Assembly (NCBI GenBank): GCA_022181065.1
Contig: BQMY01000085.1
Span: 22,985-86,984, forward strand
Length of the DNA: 64,000 bases
Source of the DNA: Melioribacteraceae bacterium
GTDB taxonomy: Bacteria > Bacteroidota > Ignavibacteria > Ignavibacteriales > Melioribacteraceae
Reading direction: 5' to 3'
In this document: piece after piece, positions 1 through 8,479 of the stretch
Layout of the letters: each line of letters begins with the position of its first letter
Numbering within the stretch: position 1 is the first letter of the stretch
The notes under the pieces: generated by a model
Told to the model about the DNA's origin: nothing
Database searches by the model: none
What the model saw: the letters and a program-made list of their open reading frames with translations, nothing else
Made by a program: the position numbers and the translations under genes

Positions 1-56
1 TGTCGAGATATTGTTCTGTAACGGGTGAACCATACAAGACAAATAACTTTATTTAA

Positions 57-90
57 CGAACATAACTTCGGATATGTTCGTATTTATTTT
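57..90. terminator. Putative terminator hairpin before serA
   Basis: An inverted repeat with arms CGAACATA (57-64) and TATGTTCG (73-80) around an 8-nt loop is followed by a T-rich run. It looks like an intrinsic terminator for a rightward gene that ends at or before the left edge of the window. An operator or leader role in front of serA is the alternative. No coding sequence could be assigned in 1-56. Confidence 0.5.
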
Positions 91-132
91 TATTATTACA
101 TCAGTAATAATTTAATATAATGGAGAACGCAA

Positions 133-1317
133 ATGAAGGTATTAATCGCTGACAAATTCCCCGAAGCCTATATCGAAAAAATGAAGGCTAACGGACTTGA
201 AGTTATTTATGAACCTAAACTTGGCGAAAATGATATTCCCGGTGCCATGAAAGAGATCGATATTTTGGTAGTTCGTTCCACCAAAGTAAACGCTGCGGCG
301 GTTGAAGCCGGCGAAAACCTCAACCTTGTTATCCGCGCCGGTGCCGGATATAACAACATCGATGTTAAAACCTGTAACAAACGTGGTGTTTATGTTGCCA
401 ACTGTCCCGGTATGAACTCTGTAGCGGTTGCCGAACTTGCTGTGGGACTTATGGTTTCTCTCGACAGAAGAATCCCCGATAACGTTGCCGATTTCAGAAA
501 AGGTGTCTGGAACAAAGCCGGATACAGCAAGAGTGATGGACTCAAAGGTAAAAACCTCGCGATTGTAGGTTTTGGTAATATCGGTAAAGAAGTCGCTGAA
601 CGCGCAAAGGCATTTGGAATGAATGTTTACGCGAAAGATATTTCCCGCGTTGAAGGCGAAAAAATCACTTCATTCGACGATATGGAAAAAATTCTTCCAA
701 TCGCAGATATCGTCTCCCTGCATCTTCCCGCTACTCCTGATACTAAAGGATTATTCAACGATCAGATGTTCGGATATATGAAAGACGGCGCTTATCTTGT
801 AAACACATCACGCGCGGAAATCATAGACGAAAAAGCATTGATCAATGCTGTTAAAGAGAAAAATCTTCGTGTCGGACTTGATGTTTTCTCTAACGAACCT
901 GAACAGAAAAGCGGTGAAGTATCTTCAGAACTTCAGGCACTTGATAATGTTTATATAACACATCACATTGGTGCTTCTACTCAGCAGGCTCAGAATGCTG
1001 TTGCCCAGGAAACATTAAATATCATCATGAAATTTGTTAACAGCGGTGTAATAGCTCACTGGGTTAACAGAGCTAAGATCAACGAAAAGCACTTCCAGCT
1101 TGTTGTAAAACATTACGACAAACCGGGTGTGCTCGCTTCTGTTTTTGATGTACTTAAAATGGATGATATTAATATTGAAGAAGTTGAAAACGTTATTTTC
1201 GATGGTGGTTTGGTTGCGTGCTGTACCATGAAATTGCGCAAAGCTGCAAACAACGAAATGTTAAAAACTATCAGACATAATCCTAACGTACTGACAGTTT
1301 CACACGTAGAAGTTTAA
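133..1317 (+). CDS. serA: D-3-phosphoglycerate dehydrogenase family protein with ACT domain
   Basis: This 394-residue protein probably catalyses NAD-dependent oxidation of 3-phosphoglycerate, the first step of serine synthesis, in the cytosol. The Rossmann fingerprint GFGNIG lies near residues 146-151. The D-isomer 2-hydroxyacid dehydrogenase catalytic residues are visible as Arg227 (NTSRAEI), Glu255 (NEPE) and His278 (HHIGAST). Residues from about 320 to the end form a regulatory ACT domain, where serine usually binds. The length suits the short SerA type that lacks the extra intervening domain. The start is supported by GGAG seven bases upstream. Another 2-hydroxyacid dehydrogenase is possible, but the ACT domain favours SerA. 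The usual partner serC would lie to the left, outside the window. Confidence 0.9.
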   Translation: MKVLIADKFPEAYIEKMKANGLEVIYEPKLGENDIPGAMKEIDILVVRSTKVNAAAVEAGENLNLVIRAGAGYNNIDVKTCNKRGVYVANCPGMNSVAVAELAVGLMVSLDRRIPDNVADFRKGVWNKAGYSKSDGLKGKNLAIVGFGNIGKEVAERAKAFGMNVYAKDISRVEGEKITSFDDMEKILPIADIVSLHLPATPDTKGLFNDQMFGYMKDGAYLVNTSRAEIIDEKALINAVKEKNLRVGLDVFSNEPEQKSGEVSSELQALDNVYITHHIGASTQQAQNAVAQETLNIIMKFVNSGVIAHWVNRAKINEKHFQLVVKHYDKPGVLASVFDVLKMDDINIEEVENVIFDGGLVACCTMKLRKAANNEMLKTIRHNPNVLTVSHVEV

Positions 1318-1330
1318 TTATTTTCATACT

Positions 1331-1353
1331 CCTCCCCTTGTGATAAGGGGAGG
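1331..1353 (+). terminator. Hairpin downstream of serA
   Basis: A perfect 9-bp stem, CCTCCCCTT (1331-1339) with AAGGGGAGG (1345-1353), and a 5-nt loop lies 14 bases after the serA stop. No strong T-run follows, so termination is uncertain. The CCCCTT/AAGGGG composition resembles the hairpins of the dispersed intergenic repeats elsewhere in the window. Confidence 0.4.
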
Positions 1354-1642
1354 ATGATATTAATATTTTCTCGACTTTTGGTCATGCACCAATTAACCCG
1401 CAACTTCAGTTGTGGGATTATTCCTGAAACTTATTTCCCTTTAACTTTATTATCGGTTTTTTCTGAAACCGTTAAAACGGTTGTATTATTGATTTTTTGT
1501 AGCAACCCACCCTCGGTTCAAACCGTGTGTTAATACTTTACGAACACTCACTTAATCCCAATCATATTGCTATGGGAGCTTTAGTCTGATGACTAGCGAC
1601 TTAAGACTTAATACCGCTCGGCCCTTTGATTTAACTCAGGAA

Positions 1643-1688
1643 CCTCACTTGCAGGCGTGTGAGGCTCTCGCCTGTCCCGCAGAGCGGG
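1643..1688. ncRNA. Possible H-type pseudoknot plus hairpin (orphan structured RNA)
   Basis: Two 6-bp complementary pairs are interleaved. CCTCAC (1643-1648) pairs with GTGAGG (1659-1664), and CAGGCG (1652-1657) pairs with CGCCTG (1669-1674). The loops are 3, 1 and 4 nt, a workable H-type pseudoknot geometry on either strand. A CCCGC/GCGGG hairpin follows at once (1676-1688). No known RNA family was recognised. It could be a structured RNA, a remnant of a mobile element, or part of a repeat family. Confidence 0.25.
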
Positions 1689-1766
1689 GAACACCCGTAA
1701 GCAGGGAAACACTCACTCTACCACCAGTAAACTCTCTGATCATGTTTCAACATTTTCGTGCTATCT

Positions 1767-3839
1767 CTACCCCACCTTAATCCTTATATCAACAGCGTGA
1801 ATATCATTTTTACTATCTATGATAAGCGGATTAAAATCAAATTCGGTGATTGAGGGATTTTCAATCAGCATACGCGCTGATGATTTGATTATCTCCCGTA
1901 TTCTTACCATATCGGCGGAGGCTTCACCTCGCACACCCGCAAGAATCTTCCCGATAACGGTTGAGTCTATCATTTCATCCACGTCTTCATCACACAGGTA
2001 AGCTGAACGAACCTCGGTATCGCACACAACTTCAACATATTTGCCACCGGTTCCAAACATAATTACCGGTCCGAATGAAGGGTCACGAAAACCGCCAATC
2101 AAAACTTCATGCCTTCCATCAATAAATGGTTGTATCAGATATTCCTCAACCTCGAACTTGAATCGATTGAAGGAAGATGTTATTTCTGCTGCAGCTTTTA
2201 TAAGCTCATCAAAATTTTTGATATTTAATTTGACCGCATCCAGTTCGCTTTTATGGATCACCTTGCTGTTAAGTCCCTTGATAACAAGTGGAAAATACTC
2301 ATCCCCCACATTATCAAGATTTTCAGGTTTTACGATCAAGTTTTTAATAACGGGCAAATTATACCCGGAAGCGAGTTGATTCACCTCCTGCTGTGTCAAA
2401 AATCCCGGTTTCCATGTCTGTTGCTTTGCTTTTAATTTCAGTACTTCGCTGTAGCAGGAATTATTTCTATCCAGTTTCGCGCGACCTGCTGAGTGAAATA
2501 GCATATTGCTGATAACCGCTGCCGGGTCTTCCGGATTTCGGAACAAAGGGAGGTGTTTTTTGGAGTTTCTTCTGTAATTCTCCCAGAATTCAGGGAGGGG
2601 CATGTCAACCTGCAAGATTGGTTTTTCCGTTTTCACATCATAAACCGATTCTACAACATCAAAGGGGTGAACCATCACAGGCTCGACAAAAATTGAGATT
2701 ATCGAGTCAACATTTTTATCTTCTGCTACAATTTCATTTACACGTTTGTACGCTTCAGCGTTACCGCCGGGAAGTAAATCAACCGGGTTTTCAACGCTTC
2801 CTTCAGGATGCACAACTTCACGCAGTTTAATTTTGGTTTCTTCGCTGAACTCGGCTAGCTCCAGACCTTCTTTATCGAGAGAATCAACCGCAAGTATTGC
2901 CGGTCCGCCCGCGTTTGTTATCACACCAATTCTGTTTCCCTTCGGAATCGGGAAATTCTCAAATCCCTTGGCTGTATTGAAAAGCTCATTCAAGTCATTC
3001 ACGCGCAAAATCCCGAACTGTTTCAATAGCGCGCTTACCACATTGTCCCTGCTGCTTAAAGCTCCGGTATGTGAGGAAGCCGCCTTCATGCCACTCGCAG
3101 TTTTTCCTGCCTTTAGCACGATAGAAGGTTTGGTAATTTCACCCGACATATACTTCTTAACAAATCCTTCACCATCAACAAAACTTTCGAGATAGAAAGT
3201 GAAAGTCTTGATATTATCATCCTCCTGCCAAAAATCGAGTAGCGAATTTTCACTTATATCAGCCTTGTTCCCAACACTTATAAAATGTGCGAACTTGATA
3301 TCGGTCTCACGAAGCGAATTCAGAACAGCAGCCCCGAGCGCGCCACTCTGGGATAAAAATCCGGTACTCCCGGTTTCAGGTCTTTCAGCGACAAAAGTAG
3401 CGTTAAGTTTGATATCAGGTAATGTTGAGATCACACCCATACAATTTGGTCCAACCATTCGGGCGTCTGAATCTTTAATCTTCTGTACGATCCTGGCTTC
3501 AAGTTCTTCCCCCTCTTTGCCGGTTTCCTTAAATCCCGCTGTTATCAATACAATGGATTTCACCCCTTTTGTCAACAGAGAATCAACCGTACCCTCAACA
3601 AATGGTTTCGGCACAACAATAATCGCTAAATCAATAGGGTCGGATATATCCTCAATACTCTTGTAGCACTTGTATCCTAACACACTATCAGCTTTCGGAT
3701 TCACGGGATAAAGTACACCTCTGTATCCATAGGTGCTAATGGTTTTTAATAATTCATATCCAATACTTTTCTCTTTGGTTGAAGCACCCGCAACACAAAT
3801 TGATTTCGGGTAGAAGAAATTTTTAATCGCCTGTTCCAT
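1767..3839 (-). CDS. NDP-forming acyl-CoA synthetase (acetate-CoA ligase type), fused alpha-beta form
   Basis: This 690-residue protein belongs to the ADP-forming acetyl-CoA synthetase family, which interconverts acyl-CoA + ADP + Pi and acid + CoA + ATP. A CoA-binding Rossmann domain fills about residues 1-130 (GASTKEKSIG near the N terminus). A succinyl-CoA-ligase-like domain follows, with the phospho-acceptor His257 in SSHTGAL, the same position as in characterised alpha subunits. A C-terminal ATP-grasp domain covers about residues 465-690 (IKGLNSKVIHKSELDAVKLN region). The fused single-chain layout is common in bacteria. The acyl substrate cannot be read from the sequence. It lies 20 bp downstream of rtcB on the same strand, so the two are probably co-transcribed. 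Confidence 0.85.
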   Translation of the reverse strand: MEQAIKNFFYPKSICVAGASTKEKSIGYELLKTISTYGYRGVLYPVNPKADSVLGYKCYKSIEDISDPIDLAIIVVPKPFVEGTVDSLLTKGVKSIVLITAGFKETGKEGEELEARIVQKIKDSDARMVGPNCMGVISTLPDIKLNATFVAERPETGSTGFLSQSGALGAAVLNSLRETDIKFAHFISVGNKADISENSLLDFWQEDDNIKTFTFYLESFVDGEGFVKKYMSGEITKPSIVLKAGKTASGMKAASSHTGALSSRDNVVSALLKQFGILRVNDLNELFNTAKGFENFPIPKGNRIGVITNAGGPAILAVDSLDKEGLELAEFSEETKIKLREVVHPEGSVENPVDLLPGGNAEAYKRVNEIVAEDKNVDSIISIFVEPVMVHPFDVVESVYDVKTEKPILQVDMPLPEFWENYRRNSKKHLPLFRNPEDPAAVISNMLFHSAGRAKLDRNNSCYSEVLKLKAKQQTWKPGFLTQQEVNQLASGYNLPVIKNLIVKPENLDNVGDEYFPLVIKGLNSKVIHKSELDAVKLNIKNFDELIKAAAEITSSFNRFKFEVEEYLIQPFIDGRHEVLIGGFRDPSFGPVIMFGTGGKYVEVVCDTEVRSAYLCDEDVDEMIDSTVIGKILAGVRGEASADMVRIREIIKSSARMLIENPSITEFDFNPLIIDSKNDIHAVDIRIKVG

Positions 3840-3859
3840 AAATTCTCATTTTCAGATTT

Positions 3860-4996
3860 TTAATTCGATTTGAAGTTGTATTTAGGCTTCACCCACAATT
3901 CAACATCAACGGTTTCTTTAATATTATTAAGTATTATCTCTTTGTCCTTGTAAACAAAAGGAGCCTCATCGAGAGTATTTTTGTTCATACAGGTTGTGTA
4001 AATATCTTTCATTGTGTAGGAAAAATCGTGCAGATTTACATTTTTCTTTGCCTGCTTGCGCGACATGATTCTCCCCGCGCCGTGTGGAGCAGAGTAATTC
4101 CATTTTTGCGAGCTTTTACCTTTCGCGATAATAAGTCCGTCGCGCATATTGAAGGGTATTACAACTTTTTCCCCTTCATAAGCGCGAATAGCCCCTTTAC
4201 GGATAATATTATCACTGAAATCAATATAATTGTGCACAGAAAAGACTGCGTTTTTGACCTCCACGCGCAAAAATCTGATTATCTGTTCAGCCATAATTTC
4301 ACGGTTAAAATGTGCGAAATTCTGCGCAATCCGCATTGCGTCCAGATATGCTTTTCCCCCTGCTTCCATCGGAAGATATTCTGTTCCGGAAGGTACCGCG
4401 TGATTACTCTCCTTCATCAGATCTTTTGCCCGTTTCTGGAAAAAAGTAGCTACCTGCAGCCCGAAATTCCTGGAACCGGAGTGCACCGTCAACCAGTTAT
4501 CTCCGTTATCATCTTCGCCAAACTCGATAAAATGATTACCACCACCGAGAGATCCGGCAGACTTTTCCACTTTGGATTTATCGAGCTCCAGTAAATCTAT
4601 TAAATCGCCAAGTTCCTCTTCGAATTTGTTATATTCTCCATTCTCACTGTAAACATCATTACGAATATTAAACCCGTGTGGAATATCAGTTCTGATAAAA
4701 TTATCGAGCGAGGGAAAATCGGGTTTCAGCTTACCTAGATTATATGAATAAATCCCGCAGCCGATATCGACACCCACAACATTTGGAATAACATACTCAT
4801 TAAGCTTGGCAGTAAATCCCACAACAGAGCCCGCCCCGGCATGGCAATCGGGCATGATACGTATTTGAGAGTTCGCGAATGCCGGATGATTCATCATCGA
4901 TTCAATCTGCTCTCTCGTGGTTTCATCAATCTCATCTATAAACACATGGGCAAAATTATATTTACCCCGAATTGTAATCATTTCGGTTTCTTTCAA
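3860..4996 (-). CDS. rtcB: RtcB family RNA ligase (short form)
   Basis: RtcB ligases join RNA 2',3'-cyclic phosphate ends to 5'-OH ends using GTP and Mn2+. This 378-residue protein has the whole active-site set: Asp77 and Cys80 in VGVDIGCG, His155 in GGGNHF, His172 in VHSGSRNFG, His255 in SVHNY, and His305 in APHGAGR, the residue guanylylated in characterised enzymes. It belongs to the shorter bacterial branch that starts with the GKYN motif. In bacteria without spliced tRNAs such enzymes repair RNA damaged by ribotoxins. No RtcA cyclase or RtcR regulator is adjacent. Its neighbour is an acyl-CoA synthetase, which gives no functional hint. Confidence 0.9.
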   Translation of the reverse strand: MKETEMITIRGKYNFAHVFIDEIDETTREQIESMMNHPAFANSQIRIMPDCHAGAGSVVGFTAKLNEYVIPNVVGVDIGCGIYSYNLGKLKPDFPSLDNFIRTDIPHGFNIRNDVYSENGEYNKFEEELGDLIDLLELDKSKVEKSAGSLGGGNHFIEFGEDDNGDNWLTVHSGSRNFGLQVATFFQKRAKDLMKESNHAVPSGTEYLPMEAGGKAYLDAMRIAQNFAHFNREIMAEQIIRFLRVEVKNAVFSVHNYIDFSDNIIRKGAIRAYEGEKVVIPFNMRDGLIIAKGKSSQKWNYSAPHGAGRIMSRKQAKKNVNLHDFSYTMKDIYTTCMNKNTLDEAPFVYKDKEIILNNIKETVDVELWVKPKYNFKSN

Positions 4997-5189
4997 ATAA
5001 TAATAAAGTTAATTGAACAAGATATAAAAATCCGTTCGCAATATCATTAAGATGATAAGGGGTCGTATTTAATAAAAATTAAAATTTTCAAATGATTATG
5101 TTATTTGTTTGTTAGTTGGAACTTAATCTCCCCTTGCGCTATTAAAATAGATACATTATATTATTTCCATCTCCAACAAAGGAAATACC

Positions 5190-6128
5190 ATGGAAGACGA
5201 AAAAAAACTGGCAGAATTTCAAACCAGATTAAAAAATGGTGAGTCAATTGAACCGAAAGACTGGATGCCGGAACGTTACCGCAAGCAGCTTGTGCGTATG
5301 ATTTCTCAACACGCGCACAGCGAGATTGTCGGGATGCTCCCGGAGGGTAACTGGATCACCAGGGCTCCCAATCTCAGACGTAAAATGGCGCTTCTCGCGA
5401 AAGTGCAGGACGAGGCGGGTCATGGTTTATATCTTTACAGCGCGGCTGAGACTCTGGGAGTTGATCGTGAATCTATGATCAATGACCTCCTTTCCGGAAA
5501 AGCGAAATATTCCAGTATTTTTAACTATCCCACGCTCACATGGGCAGATATAGGTGTTATCGGGTGGCTGGTTGACGGTGCCGCGATTGTAAACCAGACT
5601 ATGCTCGCTAAATCTTCCTATGGTCCCTACTCGCGCGCAAATCTGAGAATATGCCGGGAGGAGAATTTCCACAAGAAACAGGGATATGAGATAGTCGCCA
5701 CTCTCGCAAATGGTACAGACGCACAGCGCAAAATGATACAGGAATCAGTAAACCGATGGTGGTGGCCTTCACTTATGATGTTCGGTCCAACAGATAAAGA
5801 CTCCCCCAACTCGGCAGAACTCACAAAATGGAAAGTTAAAATTCACTCAAATGATGATTTACGTCAGCGTTTTGTTGATCTTACCGTTCCACAGGCGAAA
5901 GCGGTAAATATCACATTCCCCGATCCTGATTTGAAATTTAACGAAGAAACTGGTCATTGGGAGTTTGGTGAAATAGACTGGAATGAGTTTTACCGTGTTA
6001 TTAAAGGATACGGACCAATGAACCGGGAAAGAATGAATGCCCGTAAAAAAGCGCACGAGGATGGACGTTGGGTTCGTGAAGCGGCAGAGGCTTACGCAAA
6101 GAAAAAAAAGGTTTTGCACGAAAATTAG
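5190..6128 (+). CDS. paaA: Ring 1,2-phenylacetyl-CoA epoxidase catalytic subunit PaaA
   Basis: PaaA is the di-iron oxygenase subunit that epoxidises the ring of phenylacetyl-CoA, the key aerobic step of phenylacetate breakdown. The 312-residue length is typical. Likely iron ligands are visible: Glu45 (HAHSEIVG), Glu75 and His78 in QDEAGH, and Glu158/His161 in REENFH, in the ferritin-like four-helix bundle. The start is supported by AAGGA upstream (aaaggaaatacc). paaB, paaC and paaD follow on the same strand, but paaB begins 226 bp later, after a composite repeat. PaaE (reductase), PaaG/Z/J/H and PaaK are not in this window. Confidence 0.95.
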   Translation: MEDEKKLAEFQTRLKNGESIEPKDWMPERYRKQLVRMISQHAHSEIVGMLPEGNWITRAPNLRRKMALLAKVQDEAGHGLYLYSAAETLGVDRESMINDLLSGKAKYSSIFNYPTLTWADIGVIGWLVDGAAIVNQTMLAKSSYGPYSRANLRICREENFHKKQGYEIVATLANGTDAQRKMIQESVNRWWWPSLMMFGPTDKDSPNSAELTKWKVKIHSNDDLRQRFVDLTVPQAKAVNITFPDPDLKFNEETGHWEFGEIDWNEFYRVIKGYGPMNRERMNARKKAHEDGRWVREAAEAYAKKKKVLHEN

Positions 6129-6354
6129 TTTAAGAGGTGTTTTAAAGTCCTCCTTTTGAACCTGTGCGCCTCTGGCGTAGCGGCAGACTTATACTGCTGA
6201 CCAAGCATATTTTTTGAAAGTCCTCCTTTGAAGGAGGCGGCATTTAACGGAGTTAAATGACGGAGGATGACCAGCTTAGGATTTTAACTTTTGGTCATCC
6301 CGCAAGAAATCGGTGATTTTTTAACTTATATAGTAATAATAAACCAGAAAGGCT
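6129..6354. repeat. Composite dispersed repeat between paaA and paaB
   Basis: The 226-bp gap is filled by hairpin modules shared with other intergenic regions of this window. They are CCTCCTTTGAAGGAGG (6222-6237), CATTTAAC/GTTAAATG (6241-6259), and GATGACCA (6266-6273) pairing with TGGTCATC (6292-6299). The module ACTTTTGGTCATCC is the complement of GGATGACCAAAAGT in the copies at 22080 and 45418. It lies inside what is elsewhere a compact paaABCD operon, so it may reduce or process transcription between paaA and paaB. No promoter for paaB was identified with confidence. Confidence 0.7.
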
Positions 6355-6651
6355 ATGACTAAAACAACAGAAGATCAGTGGCCCATGTGGGAGGTATTCC
6401 TGCAATCAAAACAGGGCGCACCACACGAACACGCCGGAAGTCTGCACGCTCCCGATGCCGAAATGGCAATCCAGAACGCGCGTGATGTATATTCGCGCAG
6501 GAATGAAGCAATCAGTATATGGGTTGTAAGGAGTGAGGATATTATCTCAACTTCACCCTCCGATGCAGGTCCCTTTTTCGATCCGGCGACCGACAAAATA
6601 TTCCGGTATCCAAAGTTTTACTCCATTCCAAAAGGTGTGAGGGGTGTTTAA
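6355..6651 (+). CDS. paaB: Phenylacetyl-CoA epoxidase subunit PaaB
   Basis: PaaB is a small non-catalytic subunit of the PaaABCE epoxygenase. The 98-residue protein has the family signature WPMWEVFLQSKQG near the N terminus, followed by PHEHAGSLHAPDAEMA and ARDVYSRR, all hallmarks of PaaB. The stop codon overlaps the paaC start as TAATG, showing tight translational coupling with paaC. Separation from paaA by a repeat is the only unusual point. Confidence 0.95.
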   Translation: MTKTTEDQWPMWEVFLQSKQGAPHEHAGSLHAPDAEMAIQNARDVYSRRNEAISIWVVRSEDIISTSPSDAGPFFDPATDKIFRYPKFYSIPKGVRGV

Positions 6652-7427
6652 TGGCTGAATTTGACGTTAAAACAAGAGAACTGTTGTTTAATTACATTCT
6701 CGGTATTGCTGATGATAGATTAATACTCGGACACAGATTATCCGAATGGTGCGGTCATGCCCCGATTATCGAGGAAGATATCGCGATGGCAAATATCGCA
6801 CTCGATTGCATCGGTGAGGCTGATGCGTTTTATAAACTCGCGGCAACTTTTGATACTGAAGGCAGAAGCGCTGACGACCTCGCTTTCCTGCGTGATTCTA
6901 CAGAGTTTCGCAATGTTCAGCTTTCGGAACAACCGAACACCGATTTTGCCTGGACAATCGCGCGTCAATTTTTCACAGATGCTTTTTATGTCCCCTTTTT
7001 TGAGGAATTAGCAAAATCATCTTATGAAGAGCTTGCGGCACCAGGCGCGAAAGCACTTAAAGAGGTAAAATATCATCTTCGCCACAGTCGCGAATGGATA
7101 TTACGTCTGGGTGATGGTACCGAAGAAAGTAATTCCCGTTTGCAGGATGCGGTAGATAATCTCTGGATGTACACGCGTGAATTTTTCGAATTTTCCGACA
7201 GCGTCAAATTGCTTTATGAACTTGACATCGTGCCTGATAACTCCGCATTACTGGAAAAATGGAAAGAAACAGTATTGCCGGTGTTGAAAGATGCATTAAT
7301 AACAATTCCCGAAGACCCTCCCTACTTCGCAACCGGAGGACGAAACGGATTACACACCGAACATCTCGGGCATTTGCTAGCTGAAATGCAGGTACTGCCG
7401 CGAACTTATCCCGACGCCAAATGGTAA
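6651..7427 (+). CDS. paaC: Phenylacetyl-CoA epoxidase structural subunit PaaC
   Basis: PaaC is the ferritin-like structural partner of PaaA in the phenylacetyl-CoA epoxygenase. The 258-residue length is typical. Diagnostic segments include LGHRLSEWCGHAP and EEDIAMANIALDCIGEAD near the N terminus, LRDSTEFRNVQLSEQPNTDFAW in the middle, and HTEHLGHLLAEMQ with RTYPDAKW at the C terminus. Its start overlaps the paaB stop by one base, and paaD starts inside its last codons, so B, C and D form one translational unit. Confidence 0.95.
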   Translation: MAEFDVKTRELLFNYILGIADDRLILGHRLSEWCGHAPIIEEDIAMANIALDCIGEADAFYKLAATFDTEGRSADDLAFLRDSTEFRNVQLSEQPNTDFAWTIARQFFTDAFYVPFFEELAKSSYEELAAPGAKALKEVKYHLRHSREWILRLGDGTEESNSRLQDAVDNLWMYTREFFEFSDSVKLLYELDIVPDNSALLEKWKETVLPVLKDALITIPEDPPYFATGGRNGLHTEHLGHLLAEMQVLPRTYPDAKW

Positions 7428-7891
7428 TTTCTGAAGAAAAAATATGGGAACTTCTGAAAGAAGTGAGAGACCCTGAACTCCCCGCGCTCGATATCATCGA
7501 AATGGGAATCGCGCGTGAGATTAAGATAGAATCGGGCAAAGTAACAGTAGTAATTACTCCTACCTATTCCGGCTGCCCGGCTATGTTTATGATTGAAACT
7601 GAGATAAGGGATGTACTATCAAAAAATGGAATCACCTGCGACGTAAAAACGACCTACACACCAGCGTGGACAACAGATTGGCTGACCGAAGAAGCAAGGG
7701 AAAAATTGCGTCAATATGGCATTGCGCCACCGGGAAAAGATATAGAAGAGATTTTTAATAAAAATACGAAGTGTCCATTTTGCGGATCAGACGATACAAA
7801 ACTGGTGAGCAATTTCGGTTCAACTGCCTGTAAATCTATTCATTACTGTAATAGCTGCGTCCAACCTTTTGAACACTTCAAGTGTATTTAA
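7421..7891 (+). CDS. paaD: Phenylacetate degradation protein PaaD (DUF59 + zinc finger)
   Basis: PaaD is thought to help iron-sulfur or metal maturation of the epoxygenase complex. The 156-residue protein has an N-terminal MIP18/DUF59 domain with the motif YSGCPAMFMIE and a C-terminal zinc-ribbon-like part (CPFCG, then AC and YCNSC). This is the usual PaaD layout. The ATG is seven bases before the paaC stop. Its stop overlaps the convergent UPF0434 gene through TTAA. paaE does not follow, so the reductase must be encoded elsewhere or be replaced. Confidence 0.93.
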   Translation: MVISEEKIWELLKEVRDPELPALDIIEMGIAREIKIESGKVTVVITPTYSGCPAMFMIETEIRDVLSKNGITCDVKTTYTPAWTTDWLTEEAREKLRQYGIAPPGKDIEEIFNKNTKCPFCGSDDTKLVSNFGSTACKSIHYCNSCVQPFEHFKCI

Positions 7892-8097
7892 GACGTACCG
7901 TGTTTTTCCATTATTTGCTGCCATTCTTCAACTGATAACTCTTCGGCTTCTTCAACAAGCATTACCGGAATGTTTTCTTCTATACGGTAACGAAGTCTTG
8001 TTTCGGAATCGGTTGAAACAAGAAATTCGCCATCAAGTACCAGCTCTGCTTTTGTTTTAGGGCAGCAGAGAATATCCAAAAGGTCTTTGCTAATCAT
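7888..8097 (-). CDS. Trm112/UPF0434 family small protein
   Basis: This 69-residue protein matches the Trm112-like (YcaR/UPF0434) family. It begins MISKDLLDILCCPKTKAELV and continues with a conserved RYRIEENIPVML segment. Members are small zinc-ribbon-like proteins; eukaryotic Trm112 activates methyltransferases, and the bacterial role is poorly defined. Only the first zinc-binding pair (CCP) is visible, as in many bacterial members. It is convergent with paaD, overlapping by four bases, and is not part of the paa operon. Confidence 0.8.
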   Translation of the reverse strand: MISKDLLDILCCPKTKAELVLDGEFLVSTDSETRLRYRIEENIPVMLVEEAEELSVEEWQQIMEKHGTS

Positions 8098-8128
8098 TTA
8101 ACTCTCGACATTAGAAATCAATATTCAA

Positions 8129-8332
8129 CTATGATAAAAATATAACCTTATAATGCTCAAAAGCCCTTTTAAGTTCCACATACTCCAGCTCGTCCATTCC
8201 CTGCTCTATCAGCTCGGTATATGTGTATTGACTTAAAAGATTTTCGATTTTCAAAAAGGTCGCTAAATCGATATCACAGTCGGAATTAGAAAAATATTCT
8301 CTTGCGAGATGAGTCTGTTTGACCGCTTCCAT
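8129..8332 (-). CDS. Small hypothetical protein
   Basis: This is a 67-residue acidic, mainly helical protein of unknown function, with no motif recognised. The ATG at 8330-8332 (MEAVKQTHLAREYF) is preferred over a TTG four codons upstream. No clear ribosome binding site is seen for either. It lies 31 bp upstream of the UPF0434 gene on the same strand, so they may be co-transcribed. A perfect palindrome ATTTCTTAAGAAAT (8361-8374) lies just upstream. Confidence 0.5.
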   Translation of the reverse strand: MEAVKQTHLAREYFSNSDCDIDLATFLKIENLLSQYTYTELIEQGMDELEYVELKRAFEHYKVIFLS

Positions 8333-8447
8333 AATATTACTCAATAAAATTAACCAAACGATTTCTTAAGAAATATACAATATATTTTCGAAATATTTAA
8401 TGAAAAATTAATACCCACCGGCAAATTTAATATTTCTAACTCCTTTT

Positions 8448-8479
8448 TTTGAATTAATTATAAAACAATGGTAAATTTA
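8448..8479 (+). promoter_or_regulatory. Bacteroidetes-type promoter of the amino-sugar kinase gene
   Basis: TTTG (8448-8451), 20 bases, then TAAATTTA (8472-8479) match the -33/-7 pattern TTTG-N19/20-TAnnTTTG with one mismatch. The element lies about 29 bases before the start codon. Confidence 0.5.

Larger units (their letters stand above)
1318..1766. other. 449-bp non-coding stretch with several hairpins
   Basis: No convincing gene lies between serA and the convergent acyl-CoA synthetase. Visible structure, in order: a 9-bp hairpin CCTCCCCTT/AAGGGGAGG (1331-1353); a fragment of the dispersed repeat (ACTTTTGGTCAT, about 1374-1385); a hairpin CCCGCAAC/GTTGTGGG (1397-1416); AACCGTT-AA-AACGGTT (1467-1482); TAGTC/GACTA (1582-1595); interleaved repeats that could form a pseudoknot (1643-1674); and CCCGC/GCGGG (1676-1688). 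The 1580-1700 part is richer in GC than its surroundings. A 63-codon open frame at 1589-1780 has no recognisable composition or family and is treated as chance. Confidence 0.6.

Noticed and set aside
1505..1535. GGTTCAAACC resembling a tRNA T-arm
   Set aside because: Only three base pairs can form around the loop, and no acceptor, D or anticodon arms are found nearby.
1580..1615. CTGATGA resembling a hammerhead ribozyme core
   Set aside because: The required stem II followed by GAAA and a proper cleavage site are absent, so a hammerhead is not supported.
1640..1700. Possible group II intron domain V on the minus strand
   Set aside because: The GAGCC...GGTTC outline is suggestive, but the length, the bulge and the GAAA loop do not match, and no reverse transcriptase is present.
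1589..1780. 63-codon open frame in the structured region after serA
   Set aside because: The translation has no family resemblance, no binding site and an unusual composition, and it runs through hairpins and into the end of the opposite gene. It is more likely chance.
3199..3666. 155-codon open frame antisense to the acyl-CoA synthetase
   Set aside because: It lies wholly inside a well-supported gene, has no homology signal and has no binding site.
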